NCBI GenBank assembly: GCA_048213135.1
Contig: PS015600.1
Span: forward strand, 9,972-53,276
Source: Reclinomonas americana ATCC 50394
Lineage: Eukaryota; Jakobida; Jakobea; Jakobida
DNA length: 43,305 nt
Direction: 5' to 3'
The notes below the pieces were generated by a model, which was not told the origin of the DNA, did not search any database, and saw only the letters and a list, made by a program, of their open reading frames with translations. This document shows positions 28,791 to 41,600 of the stretch, in pieces. The first letter of the stretch is position 1. Every line of letters begins with the position of its first letter. A program made the translations under genes and the position numbers.

Positions 28791-30945
28791 ATGGCCGCGA
28801 GTGACGCACTGTCACAGTGGCCATCGCCACAGTCGCCCGCCCCACTTTTATCACCCGCGACAACCACAACAACAACAGCAACAGCGCAACAAGGCAGTAT
28901 GTTAACTGCCAGTGATAATGTGGATCATTGTGATGATGAGGTGGAGGAGGTGAAAGGGGAGGAGAAGCACGCGGGAGCCAGTAGTCAAGAGCCTCAATCG
29001 TCGTCTTCAGCGGGATTGTGCTTGGAGTGCTCAGGGCCGAATAGCAATCAACTGTATGCGCATGTTGCGTGGATGATGATGATGTGTGTGTGTGTGAGAG
29101 AGAGACACAGGGAGAGATTTGTGCAGCAGTGAGGTCATGTGCATGTGAAGATGAGCTTTGTTTGTTTGTGTGTGTGAGGCGGGAGAGATGAGAGGGAGAG
29201 AGTGCGTGTGTGTGTGCGTCAATGGCGAAGGGAGAGCAGTGTGAGCACGAGCATTTCCGTGTGTCTCGTCGGTCAGGGAGATGAGTAATCGCTCTCTCTC
29301 TCTCACACACTCTCTCACACGCGTGCTCTATGCGTTCGTTTGTGCGTTTGTTGGGAAGAGTGAGACTTGAGTGTCTGTTATGTACGAGCGATCACCTGTC
29401 TCGTTGTGTAGCATCGCGAAGATTGCTGCTGCCACTGCTACTCTCTCTCTCTCNNNNNNNNNNNNNNNNNNNNNNNNNNNNNNNNNNNNNNNNNNNNNNN
29501 NNNNNNNNNNNNNNNNNNNNNNNNNNNNNNNNNNNNNNNNNNNNNNNNNNNNNNNNNNNNNNNNNNNNNNNNNNNNNNNNNNNNNNNNNNNNNNNNNNNN
29601 NNNNNNNNNNNNNNNNNNNNNNNNNNNNNNNNNNNNNNNNNNNNNNNNNNNNNNNNNNNNNNNNNNNNNNNNNNNNNNNNNNNNNNNNNNNNNNNNNNNN
29701 NNNNNNNNNNNNNNNNNNNNNNNNNNNNNNNNNNNNNNNNNNNNNNNNNNNNNNNNNNNNNNNNNNNNNNNNNNNNNNNNNNNNNNNNNNNNNNNNNNNN
29801 NNNNNNNNNNNNNNNNNNNNNNNNNNNNNNNNNNNNNNNNNNNNNNNNNNNNNNNNNNNNNNNNNNNNNNNNNNNNNNNNNNNNNNNNNNNNNNNNNNNN
29901 NNNNNNNNNNNNNNNNNNNNNNNNNNNNNNNNNNNNNNNNNNNNNNNNNNNNNNNNNNNNNNNNNNNNNNNNNNNNNNNNNNNNNNNNNNNNNNNNNNNN
30001 NNNNNNNNNNNNNNNNNNNNNNNNNNNNNNNNNNNNNNNNNNNNNNNNNNNNNNNNNNNNNNNNNNNNNNNNNNNNNNNNNNNNNNNNNNNNNNNNNNNN
30101 NNNNNNNNNNNNNNNNNNNNNNNNNNNNNNNNNNNNNNNNNNNNNNNNNNNNNNNNNNNNNNNNNNNNNNNNNNNNNNNNNNNNNNNNNNNNNNNNNNNN
30201 NNNNNNNNNNNNNNNNNNNNNNNNNNNNNNNNNNNNNNNNNNNNNNNNNNNNNNNNNNNNNNNNNNNNNNNNNNNNNNNNNNNNNNNNNNNNNNNNNNNN
30301 NNNNNNNNNNNNNNNTCTGTTGCTCCTCGTCTCTGTTGAGTCCACTGCAGATCGACGATTGCCTTTTGCACACCGACACTCTCCCTCTCTCTCCCTCTAT
30401 TTGCGCGTGTGACGTGGAGTTTGCTCCTCGTCTCTGTGTGGAGTCCACTGCAGAATCGGCGACATTTGCTCGCCGACACTCTTTCCCTCTCTCTCACTCT
30501 TTCACTGTGCGTGTCTCGTTGTGAATTGACGTGGAGTGTGCACCTCGTCGTCTCTGTGTGCGGCTTGCAGTCTCCTCCTCCTCTGGCACATTCATGGTTC
30601 CGCTTTCTCTCTCTGCGTTCGTGTGTGCGTCTGTCGAACAGGGAGACTTGCGTATACTTCAGTGTCTCATTGCAGATTGGAGCCTGCTTCTGTGAGGAGA
30701 GAAGCGTCGTTTGGAACTCTTTCTCTTTCTCACTCCCTGGTTATTGTTGAAGTGCGATCACATCTGTGTGTAGAGTCTTCTTCTGCGCGTTAGGCGACTG
30801 TCTGTTGGTCAGTGTCTACGTGCACTTGCTTGCTGGTACTCTTTGCTCTTGCGTGTGGATTGCTGCTCATTCGTCCACTGGAACGCTCGTTCTCCATCCT
30901 TCCTTCCGTCGCCTGAGTTCTGTCGTTTCTTTTCCTGGATCTCTT

Positions 30946-30999
<54 letters not shown>

Positions 31000-33288
31000 G
31001 AACGCTGTCTATTTTCCACTGCTGCGTCGCTCTCCATCCTACCTTCCATTGCCGAAGTTCTGCGTTTCCTCAGTCGTTGTACTCAGTGGATCATTCTTTC
31101 TCTCCGTCTTGGGAACGCTGTCTACTGCTTCGTTCACTATCTCACTTTCTGTTATTCAAGCTCTGCGTTTCCTTGCCTTCTAGTCCTCGCTCTTTCTTCA
31201 TCTCTGAGTGCTCAAGAATTGAAAATCCACCCGCCTCACTTTTCCTCCTTCCCCCCTTGTACCCCCTTTCCCCCACAGCGCGACCGCTGGTCCCAAGTCG
31301 TCTTCCTTGACGTCTCCCGCACGCGCCCCTCCGACCTCCCGCCAAGCTTCGTGTTTGACCGCATGCCACAAATGAGCGTGCTGTCGATGGCCGAGTGCGC
31401 GCTGCGGGCGTATCCCAATCAAATTGGTACGCTTACTTGTCGCCGCCTCCATTCCTCTCCTCTCCTCTCCTCTCCTCTCTATGCTGACACTCGACGCGTA
31501 GCATCACTGGAGAACCTGGAGGCGCTCGACCTGTCACACAATCACCTGGAACAAATCACCGCCGAGGACCTCGGCACACTGCGCAGTCTGCGTGTGCTGA
31601 ATCTGGCCGACAATCGCCTCCGGAGGCTCGAGGTGCCGCGATACGGGCCCTCGGGTAGCAGCGACTCGTCGCCACCGGCGTCGGCGGCCGCGGCGATGGA
31701 CGGCGGCGGAGTGCGCAAGCACGGTCGCATGATGGAGGTGCAGAAAATGTTGCCAGTGTCGGACAGTGGCGCGGTGGCAGCGACGACTCCATCGGCGTCG
31801 GTGGCGGGCAAGGGTGAACCGGCCAGTCGTCGTCGTCTGTTCTTGGTGGAAAATCTACCCGAGGGCCTCTCTCCGCACGGCCTCGTGGTGCTTGTACTGA
31901 AGGGCAACGAACAACTCGGCGTCNNNNNNNNNNNNNNNNNNNNNNNNNNNNNNNNNNNNNNNNNNNNNNNNNNNNNNNNNNNNNNNNNNNNNNNNNNNNN
32001 NNNNNNNNNNNNNNNNNNNNNNNNNNNNNNNNNNNNNNNNNNNNNNNNNNNNNNNNNNNNNNNNNNNNNNNNNNNNNNNNNNNNNNNNNNNNNNNNNNNN
32101 NNNNNNNNNNNNNNNNNNNNNNNNNNNNNNNNNNNNNNNNNNNNNNNNNNNNNNNNNNNNNNNNNNNNNNNNNNNNNNNNNNNNNNNNNNNNNNNNNNNN
32201 NNNNNNNNNNNNNNNNNNNNNNNNNNNNNNNNNNNNNNNNNNNNNNNNNNNNNNNNNNNNNNNNNNNNNNNNNNNNNNNNNNNNNNNNNNNNNNNNNNNN
32301 NNNNNNNNNNNNNNNNNNNNNNNNNNNNNNNNNNNNNNNNNNNNNNNNNNNNNNNNNNNNNNNNNNNNNNNNNNNNNNNNNNNNNNNNNNNNNNNNNNNN
32401 NNNNNNNNNNNNNNNNNNNNNNNNNNNNNNNNNNNNNNNNNNNNNNNNNNNNNNNNNNNNNNNNNNNNNNNNNNNNNNNNNNNNNNNNNNNNNNNNNNNN
32501 NNNNNNNNNNNNNNNNNNNNNNNNNNNNNNNNNNNNNNNNNNNNNNNNNNNNNNNNNNNNNNNNNNNNNNNNNNNNNNNNNNNNNNNNNNNNNNNNNNNN
32601 NNNNNNNNNNNNNNNNNNNNNNNNNNNNNNNNNNNNNNNNNNNNNNNNNNNNNNNNNNNNNNNNNNNNNNNNNNNNNNNNNNNNNNNNNNNNNNNNNNNN
32701 NNNNNNNNNNNNNNNNNNNNNNNNNNNNNNNNNNNNNNNNNNNNNNNNNNNNNNNNNNNNNNNNNNNNNNNNNNNNNNNNNNNNNNNNNNNNNNNNNNNN
32801 NNNNNNNNNNNNNNNNNNNNNNNNNNNNNNNNNNNNNNNNNNNNNNNNNNNNNNNNNNNNNNNNNNNNNNNNNNNNNNNNNNGGGAGTGGTAGTGGTGGC
32901 GGCGGTGCCTACCGCGCCAACTCGCCGTTCTCTTCGCCGCTGCAGTCGCCACTCGATTCCATGTCCGGGTCGACGCCGTCGGATCGCAGCTCGTCGCCGT
33001 CGTCGTCGGAGAACGAGTCCGAGTCCGACGACGACATGCACTTGGGTGCGATTGTCAGTCTCGGACCCGGCTCGTCACCACGTCGCGTACTGTCGACTAC
33101 AGCACCCACCTCCGCCAACATGTCACTGGCCTCGCTGGCGGCGCGTGGCACCAGTGGCACCTCGCCATCCATTGCCGCACTGGCCGCACGCGGTGCTTCG
33201 CCGTCGTCCCTTCCGCGCCAGTCGCTGGCGTCGCAGGCGGCGCGTGGTGGAACCACACCAACAACAGAGACCGCAGCAGCGCCCGATG

Positions 33289-33319
<31 letters not shown>

Positions 33320-36300
33320 ACCGCCTTCATTCTTTGCTGTGGTTCGTCGCCGTTTCCCCTCACTAAGCGTGAGCTCGTATCCAACATCCTTGTTTCCTCC
33401 ATTATTCACAGAACGACAAGAAGGGCGATGCAAGCCGATCGGGGGCACCGGCACCCGGCCAGAAGCGCTCACTGCTCACCGAATCACTACAAGGACCCGC
33501 CAGTGTGCATTTTGCCGCGTCATTATCGGCAGCGTCGGCATCATCGCGACCGGAGCCGCAGCTCACCTCGCAAGTGATTGGCGTCAAGTCCAGTTTTGCA
33601 CATGGAGGCGGGCACAGCACAGGCGTCGCCACCATGGCAGCCGTGGCGGCCGCTGCCGCTGCCGTTACTGGCGCTCCCTCAAACGCCGCAACAGCAACGG
33701 GTGCTGGGGCAGCAACCGATGCCGCCAATGGTGCAACTGCAACTGCGGTGGCTGTTGCTGGTGGTGGCGGAGCTGCGGGTCGAGTGTCTCTGGCCTCACA
33801 GGCGGCCCGAGGCGGTGGTGGCAGCAGCAGCAGCAGTCATTCACGCAGCGGAAGCGGACGAAGGTACTAATTTGTTTTTCAAGTGTGGCATCACGAAACT
33901 CAAGTTTTCTCTCTCTCACTCTCTCGTGCACAGTCACAAGCGCAGTGAGGGTGGCCGACGAAGTGGATCGGCATCGCCGCTGCAGTTGATTGGCTTCGAC
34001 ACGACATCCACCGAATCGGCGGCCTCCATCATTCGTCACCACTCGCGCTCGACAACGCCTTCGCCGCCCTCCGAAGCGAATGGGAGGGCGTCGGCTCCGC
34101 GGTCGACAAGCTCCTCCAACTTGGCGGAGGAGAGCAATCGCCCAGGCTCCAGTGGTCTCTTTTTCCGAACAACAGTGGCAACCGCTACCGCTGCAGCGTC
34201 GGCGGCCGGCGGCGCTGGCAAGGGATTGCATGTGCCCGGTGGTGATGCTGTGAGTCGCGAGGTGAGCAGCCACAATGAGAGCTGTTTGGACTTCCTCTCT
34301 TTCTGACGTAATGCGCCTGAGCAGCGCTCACTGTCGGCGCCAAGCTCGCCCACCGACGGCGGCACACTGGACGCGCGATTTCCGCACTTGGCCAAGGGTC
34401 TGGACGAACTGAGTCTGGAGAGCGTGGCCGACATGTTCCCCAAGCTAGAGGTGTTGAATCTGGCCAACAACCAGTTCCACGAGATTCCGCACTGGTGCGA
34501 GACTACCCCTCACTGTGTTTTTCTCCTCCCCGACTCACACGAAATAACGCGTGCAGGGTGTACGAGCTGCAAAAACTGCGACACTTGGACGTGTCGGCCA
34601 ACCGGCTGGTGCGACTGGAGGGCCCCGACGGCACACTCGGCGATTTGGTGTCGCTTACCGCACTCAACATCTCCGGCAACAAGATCGAGCGATTGCCGAA
34701 CGCCAGCGCCATGCGATGTCTCGGCAAGCTCATGTTTTTCGACGTCTCACACAATCCGCTCCGCGTGCTCCCGTCGGGGTACGACTCGATCTGGAGGTCA
34801 TCGTTGCAGACGTTGAGCCTCGGCTGGTGCGATTTTACGGGCGTCGACAACTGCGTCGGCTTCTTTGGCGAGTTGCGCTCGCTCGACATTTCCTCCAACA
34901 AGCTCAACACATTGACGTTCCCGTTGAGTGCGCTGCGGTCGCTCAACTCGCTTCTGCTTGGCGACAATGTGCTGCGCGCGCTTCCCACGTCGCTGATGCG
35001 ATTGAGTGCCACCCTCACGCATCTGGATGCGCGTTCCAATGCGTTGCGCGATTTGCCAGTTGAGTGGGTGACTGGGGGGAAAGGGTGAAGGGTGAAGAGA
35101 GGAGAAGAAGAGGGGGGGGGGAGAAGATGAGATGTAAGTCAAGCGAGGGAAGAGAAGGGCAAAAGAGAAGGTGGAATGGCAGGAAGGAAGAGGGGAGTGA
35201 AGAAAGAGGGATGTGCTGAGAGAGTAAGACGAGTGCAGGAAAGGAGAATCAAGAAAGGAAGGGGTAGAGTGAGAGGAAGGAATGAAGTGGGGAGTGAAGG
35301 GAGGTGGAACGTGGTAATAGCCAGACGGGAGGACGAATGATGTGTCAAGCGAAGGAAGGGAGGGGAGTGTTGAGTGGGAGATAGGAAGAAGGCGAGATTG
35401 AAGAGAAGTGGAATGTGGTGGAAGGCAGGAGAAAAAGGAATGGAGTAAGGAAGAGGGGAGTGAAGAAAAGAGGGATGTGCTGAGAGTAAGACGAGTGCAG
35501 GAAAGGAGAACCAAGAGAAAGTTCGGTGCTCTTCCCCGCCTCGACTCATCTTCCCTCGCTATATACCTCTCGCCTTTTTTCTCTTTCTCCATCTGTCTCA
35601 CTTGAGCAAATCCCTCTTCTCTTCGCTGCTCCCGTTTACTACATCCCTTATTCTTCTCCCGTCTTCTTTCGTTCCTCCCGCTCCACCCTCCCCGTCCCTT
35701 CCTTCGCTTGACACATCTTTCATCCTTCCGCAGCACTTCCCACTTGACTCACCTTTGCTCGCCAAATCCTCTCGCCTTCACTTTTTCTCCATCCTTCTCA
35801 CTCGCAGCTCATCCCTCATCTCTTCTTCATCCCTCTCTTCTTTCTTTGAAGAGAAACACCTGGGTACGCAAACCTTGCTCCTCTCATTGCTGTCAGTGGT
35901 GAGTGAAACAAGAAGAGGTAGATACGCAGCAGCGGTGAAAAGTGGGCACGGAAATGTCCCCTTCTCCTTCCTCTCTCACCTCGATTGCTTGATGTCGCAG
36001 GACGGGCTCTTCCGCCTTCACAATCTGCGCACACTGGATCTGCGACGCAATCTGCTCGAGTCGTTGTCGCCGCGCATTGCCGAGTTGCACTCGCTGAAGG
36101 CCTGCCACTTCGACTCGAATCTCATTTCGGAGCTGCCGTGGAACGCGCTGCTGAGCATGGAGTCGCTGGAGACGTTTACGATCGACAACAACCGTCTCTC
36201 CGAGGACTGCGTGCAGCAAGGCCAGCAGTATGCGGCGGCCGTCGCGGAGCAGGATCATGCACGTGTGGCGGATCAAATTCACCGTTTGCCGCGCAGATTA

Positions 36301-38322
36301 CGCGCACACTCCGGTCGTGTGATCGCCACGTCGTCGTTGTGGGTTCGTCTCTTTTTGATTGATTGCGCACCTGAGATGATGAGAGTCTCAAGTTTTCACG
36401 TTGCAGGATTTCCCCGGCGAGGTCATGCCGGGACTCTACGTCGGCTCCATGTTCTCGGCGGAGAACAAGGGTCTGTTGGATCAGTTGGGTGTGACGCACA
36501 TTTTGATTTGTGCGCGTCAACTCGAACCGCGCTTCCCGGACTCGGTCAAGTACTACAAGGCCAGCTTGGATGACACGCCGACGCAGAATCTGTTCGAGTG
36601 CTTGCCCGGCTGCCTGCGCTTCATTCACGAGGCAATGGACGAGAGGAGAGCCATGGAGACGGTCGGCGAGGCGACGTTGCATCGCAGTCGTTGAGTACTT
36701 ACTTTTGCACCCCACACCTTGGTGCGTCCTCCTCTCACGCTGTGTGCTGTTGGTACAGGATCGGCGGCGGTGCTCAAGCAGGAGCTGGACAGACTTCGTG
36801 AAGAGGGCGACCGATTCCACAACCAGGCCGACCTGGCCGAGCTCCTCCTCAATCCCGCTGAGCGTGAGTCGATCATCAACTCGGAGTCAATGGCCATCTC
36901 GGGCGTCTACGAGAGTGTGCTGGGCATCCGTCCGCAGGTGTATGTGGAAGCAGCTGCAGGTCCCTCGACTGCCGCCTCCTCGCTGTCGAGCAGCGACGAC
37001 GCAGACGTGGGAGCCGGTGCGCTTGCCTCGTCGCTGACGTCGTCATCGTCGGCTGCTTCCTCGGCCGCCAGTCCCGTGTCACCCGCCGTGCCGAGCGCAT
37101 TCAAGGCGCTGGCGCCGAGTCTTTCAGCGGATGTGGTCGCTGGTGCTGGCCAGCAGTCGCTGGCAGAAGACGTGGCACGCCTCTACAGCTCCATGTCGGC
37201 AACTATGCTGTCGGAGACGCCGTCGCCGGCGGGTGGTGGCGTTTCGTCTGCCGTTGCCAGCAGCACGCCGGACGATTCGGATGTGTGCCCGGCCACGGGC
37301 TTGCGGAGAGCGCGTTCCGGCTACTTCCAGTCGACACCGCAGTTGTATCATCCACAGCTGCACAGCCCAGGCCCGTCTCAGCAACAACCGCAGTACTCAC
37401 CACAGCCACAACAACCACAGCAGCACGGAGCGGAAATGCAATCGCTGTTGCGACACGGTAGTGCCGTGCAGCGGCACCATCTCGTGCTTTCGGTGGCCGG
37501 CTCTGGCAAGTCATCAATGTCGGGTGGCTCTGGCGGCCTGGTGTTCGACTTGGGCGCATTGGTGGCCGGCGATCGCAACACACTGGACGACGTCAGTTCG
37601 GCGAGCTCGCTGGTCGGCAGTTCGGATGAGGAGCGCGACATTAGTGATAATGATGATGACGATGATGACGCTGGCGGCGCACTGGACCAGGACGAAGTCG
37701 CGGCCACGACGGCCGCCACGGCGACATTGTCAGCGTCGCCCTCTGCAGCTGCAGGGGGAGCGGCGGCGATGCCGTCGGCGGTGTCACATGGTGCCGCCAT
37801 TGTCGCTGGCGGCATCAGTGGCGAGTCAGCAGCAGCGATCGAAGGTGTTGCCGCCGGCCCATCGCAGTCGCCGCTGTCGTCGCCGATTCGAAGACCATCG
37901 CTGGGTGGCGTGCTGTCGTCGAGTTCAGTGGCCGACACCAAGCGCCGCAAGCCTGTTATTCTTGTGCACTGGTGCGCGCTCCCGTAGTTCTCCTTTTTTG
38001 TGTGTGTTGTGCTCACTCTCCACCACCACAGTGCGCAAGGTGTCTCTCGCAGCGTGTCTGTCGTACTCGCCTATCTCATGCAGGCAGAGGGCATGTCTCT
38101 CAACGACGCATTCCAGGTGCGCTTTCTCATGTCATGCCAACCCACTCTGTTGACCACATGATGCTGACGCGCTTCTCTCTTTTGCAGTTGGTCAAGCGAG
38201 CCCGTTCATGCATTCTGCCGAACCACGGCTTCATCTCGCAGCTGCGGGAGCTGGAGCAGGCATTCGCGGCTGGCAAGTCACTGCACGGAATCAGCCGCGC
38301 ACCAACAGTTAATGTTGCATGA
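28791..38322 (+). CDS. Leucine-rich-repeat dual-specificity phosphatase
   Basis: Exons: 28791-29063, 31279-31426, 31502 into the gap, 32883-33341, 33412-33863, 33934-34261, 34325-34494, 34557-35058, 36001-36342, 36407-36689, 36759-37971, 38032-38116, 38188-38322. The first exon is Thr/Ser/acidic-rich and tentative (28791 may belong elsewhere; the intron behind it is 2.2 kb with a gap). LRRs of the LxxLxLxxNxL type follow in two blocks (about 31300-31640 and 34390-36200), separated by a low-complexity segment with four SLAxxAARG motifs. The phosphatase begins PGLYVGSMFSAEN, continues GVTHILICA and FECLPGCLRFIHEAM, then is interrupted by about 430 Ser/Ala/Gln-rich residues before VILVHC-AQGVSRS, the HCx5R loop with the catalytic Cys split by an intron, then VSVVLAYLM and the C-terminal helices. 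Dictyostelium MPL proteins and Entamoeba LRR-DSPs share the LRR-DSP layout and act on phospho-Tyr/Thr. Confidence 0.82.
29064..31278 (+). repeat. Long first intron of the LRR-phosphatase, repeat-filled
   Basis: This stretch holds the gap 29454-30315, a degenerate unit of about 100-110 nt (GCTCCTCGTCTCTGT, GAGTCCACTGCAGA, then CGCCGACACTCT) at about 30316-30400, 30420-30490 and 30540-30600, and a (CT)n tract at about 30950-30994. No supported exon was found between 29064 and 31278, though one could be hidden in the gap. Confidence 0.6.
29454..30315. other. Assembly gap (N run)
   Basis: Run of N in the first intron of the LRR-phosphatase model, preceded by a (CT)n microsatellite. Confidence 0.99.
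31924..32882. other. Assembly gap (N run) inside coding sequence
   Basis: Run of N within the LRR-phosphatase. The frame before it (to 31923) and after it (from 32883) would not join if the run had its written length of 959 nt, so either the length is an estimate or an intron lies inside. Confidence 0.99.
35059..36000 (+). repeat. Intron with direct and inverted repeats
   Basis: This 942-nt intron is G/A-rich in its first half and C/T-rich in its second. A direct repeat (GAGGGATGTGCTGAGAG, then TAAGACGAGTGCAGGAAAGG) occurs at about 35205-35250 and 35470-35510. A near-perfect inverted repeat pairs about 35331-35361 (GATGTGTCAAGCGAAGGAAG) with about 35696-35726 (CTTCCTTCGCTTGACACATC). Confidence 0.75.
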
Positions 38323-38614
38323 TGATGAAAAGAAGAAAAAAGAACAACAAAGGACAGCAACCGCGGGATCGGTCGACCTGTCGTGCTGTGGTGGTGTTAT
38401 GTTGCTACAATTAGTGTAAACCTGTACCTGTTATTGTTTAAACAACAAACGTGTGAAAATCTTTTCTTTTGTTTATGGACATGAGGCGGTTGGGTGGCGT
38501 TGAGAGCGAAAAAAAGGTGGAAACGTGAGAAAGAAACACTAACTGGCTAGAGGAGGGACAGAGGGAGGGAGGGAGGCAGCACGCCACACGCACACACACA
38601 CAACGCCAGAAAAA
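38323..38614. other. Convergent intergenic region
   Basis: These 292 nt separate the stop of the LRR-phosphatase and the stop of the minus-strand ubiquitin protease. The first half is A-rich (runs of AAAGAAGAAAAAAG, AACAACAAA) and probably carries both 3' UTRs. No gene is seen. Confidence 0.6.
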
Positions 38615-41600
38615 TTACAGCTTGTGCATGTCCTCTGCATTGTCCGTGTCCACATCGTCCATGTCCATCACCTCGTCGCCATCCTGTGCATCCGGATCCA
38701 CAGTACGCCGTGTGCTTGTCACTCCCGTGACAGTGCCAGCAGCTGGTGGTGCGTGCTGTAGAAGACACAAAGCAATGAATGAGCGCACAGCGGCGTGGAG
38801 CAGTCACTGTCGTCCACTAGAAACAAACCTCGTCATCGGAGGAGTCATCATCCGACGAATCCTCGTCCATCCGTGTCACTCCCGAGCCCGATCCCGATCC
38901 TTCGGCAACTGCGGCCGGGATACCGCCAGGACCACGGCGACGATAGAAGAGCACGTACGCCGCACGACCGTCAATGTTGCTCGGCGATGTTTGCGACACA
39001 TGCCTGTGTGTGCGTGAGAATGTGCGTGGCGATCGTGTTCACAAAGAAAGAGTGCGTACGTAACGAGTCGTCAAACTTGTACCAAAGTCCGTTGCTGTTC
39101 TTGGCCACGGCGGTGTAGTGGCCACCACCGAGACCACCAAAGTGGTACGACACCGCGTACAGATCGTAGATTGGTGGTGGCTTGGCCGGGTCCACGTGCA
39201 TCACGTGTCTCGTCAGATCGAGTCCCTCGACGGGGAACGACACGTTCGTGTCCAACTTGTCCCTAAAGTAGCGCGAGTACGAGAAGCGCTTCAAGTGGAT
39301 GACCAAAATCTCCGGCGTGCTCCACAGGTCCATCTTTTTCCGTGCCTCCACATGTTGCTGGCACTTGGAGCAGTACCTGGGGTGGGGGAGAAGGGGGGAT
39401 GAGGGAAAGGGAGAAGGGGAAGGGAGAGGGGGAGGGAAGAGGGGGAGGGATGAGGGGAAGGGAAACTGGGAAGCGAATAGGGGAGCGAGATGAGGGGAAG
39501 GGAAAGGGGGAAGGGAAAGGGGAAGGAAGGAGTAGACGGAGGGAAAAGAGGGAAGAGCAAAGAAGGTAAATAGAGATGAGGGAAGAGGGAAGAGGGAAGG
39601 CACATAGAGACGAGGGACGTGAGAGGAACGGGGAGAGGAAGATGCGCACATTTTCCTCTCTCTCTTCTCAGTGGGGAGAGAGCAAGAGAGAGTCGCACAT
39701 ACAAGAGAGACAAAAAGAGAGTACAATGCGTGACAAAGTGGAGGCGAACGGCGCACAACCACCCACCCACAGAGAGAGAGAGCCAGAGAAAAAATAATAC
39801 TCTCTCAGAGTGCAACCATAACACACCATGCGTCCTCAGGTGACAGGGTCTCCTCCTGCGAGAAAAGCTGCAAGCAATCGTCCAGCGACACATCGCTCTT
39901 GGTGGTGCTGCGGTACGAACCGACACTGGCATCACGGCGGCATTCCTGGATGCACACACAGACACAGCGATCAGCACCACCACCACCACAAACACACAGC
40001 CGCTCTGCTGCACGCAAGGCGCACCACTTCCGCTTCGTGATTCCACGCATCGCCGACCTCGTCCAGGGTCCACGCAACGGCCAGGTAGTCCTTCGAGCGG
40101 TACTGCGCACTCGGCGGCAGCACCGCGTCGTCAGAGTACACCACCTCCTGGGCACCCGGCACGTCCACACTGTGCGGATTAAAAAAAAACGGGTAAGCGA
40201 ACTCCATTTTCCACCCTCATATTCTTCTCATTCACACTAGGCACACGCACCCGCTGAAATCGACAAACTTGAGCACAAACAACGGCTTGCTCGGCACACG
40301 CGGACCCGCTGCTGGCGCCGCCGCACTGCCGTCCACTTCGGCCGCCACTGGGCCATCGTCACCTGACGGGGCCGCAGCATCAACGTCGGCGGGTACTGGA
40401 CCGTCGGCAGCGCTCGTGCCACTCTGCGACATCGGCTCGTCGGTGGTCGCCTGGTACAGCAGTCAGTCAACAACAACAACGGTATCAAAACGGTGGGCAT
40501 CAAAACTCAACATCGTCATCGTCATCATCATCCTGCGCGTCGGCATCAGCAGCAACGGCGCCGGCGGCGGAGGCGGCACGTGGCAGAGGGAACAATTTGG
40601 TCAGGTCGGAGCAGTCAATCACGTCCTTCTTGATGAGGTGGCCTACTTGCGCCCACACAGCATCGTACAGCTGGCGGCCAGTGGTCTCGCCCTTGACAAA
40701 CGGCACCGCCGTCGGCACGCCAAACAGTGCCGGTCGCCACTCCTTGCGTTGATATCTGGGCAGCGATGTTGTTGAGCGTATTCGAATACGCAGGTCGACG
40801 ACAAAGAAGAAAACGACGCAACGACGAATGCGTGTAAATCGATCGATTGCTGCTGTAGTACGGATCGCGCTCCATCTTGCGATGCACGACCACCAGGTAC
40901 GGACGCGGTGGCGCCTTGGACGCGCTGATGCGGTAGTCCTCTTCTTGGTGAGCCACGGCTGGCAAACCCGGCACGTGAATCCTGTGGACATTGAAAATGT
41001 AAGTAACACAACAAGCCAGTGCTATGGAGAGAGCGAGAGGCAGAACGCACGCGTAGATCTTGTCGCGGTCGGTCAGATTGTCCACCGACTGGCCATCCGT
41101 GTAGATGGTGTACAGCCGGTAGTTGTACAGCTCGGCAATCAAAACCTCGTCCGGCTGACAGCAGAATGCATGTGAGTGCATGGGCGCGAGCAGCACATCG
41201 ACACAGCACACTGAGACAGACCTGGCACTTGAGCACTTCGGCCACGCGCGAGCGCAACAGACGCACACTGGCAAACTTGTTGACGACAAACTCGTGCTCA
41301 AACGGCGTCTCCCGTCGAGCACACGGGAAGCAGGTGACCACCACTGAGCGATTCTTCTCCACCGGCAGCGGCAATTGCAGGAACATGTACGGATCGAAGG
41401 TGACGGAGACACGACCAGTGGCCACTGCAGCGACGAGAAGGAGAAGGAGAGATGATTGTCAGCGCGATATGACAGGCGAGGAGACGAAGTTGTGGATGCG
41501 TACCGCACGATGGGGTCGTGCACGTCAGCGTGCTCTTCATCTGGCCCTGGAACAAATCCACAATGTATGACCGGTTGCGCATCGTGTGCACCTGCCACGC

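Noticed and set aside
30766-33366. 866-codon plus-strand frame
   Set aside because: It includes a microsatellite intron, part of a true LRR exon and N codons, and is in the wrong frame after the gap.
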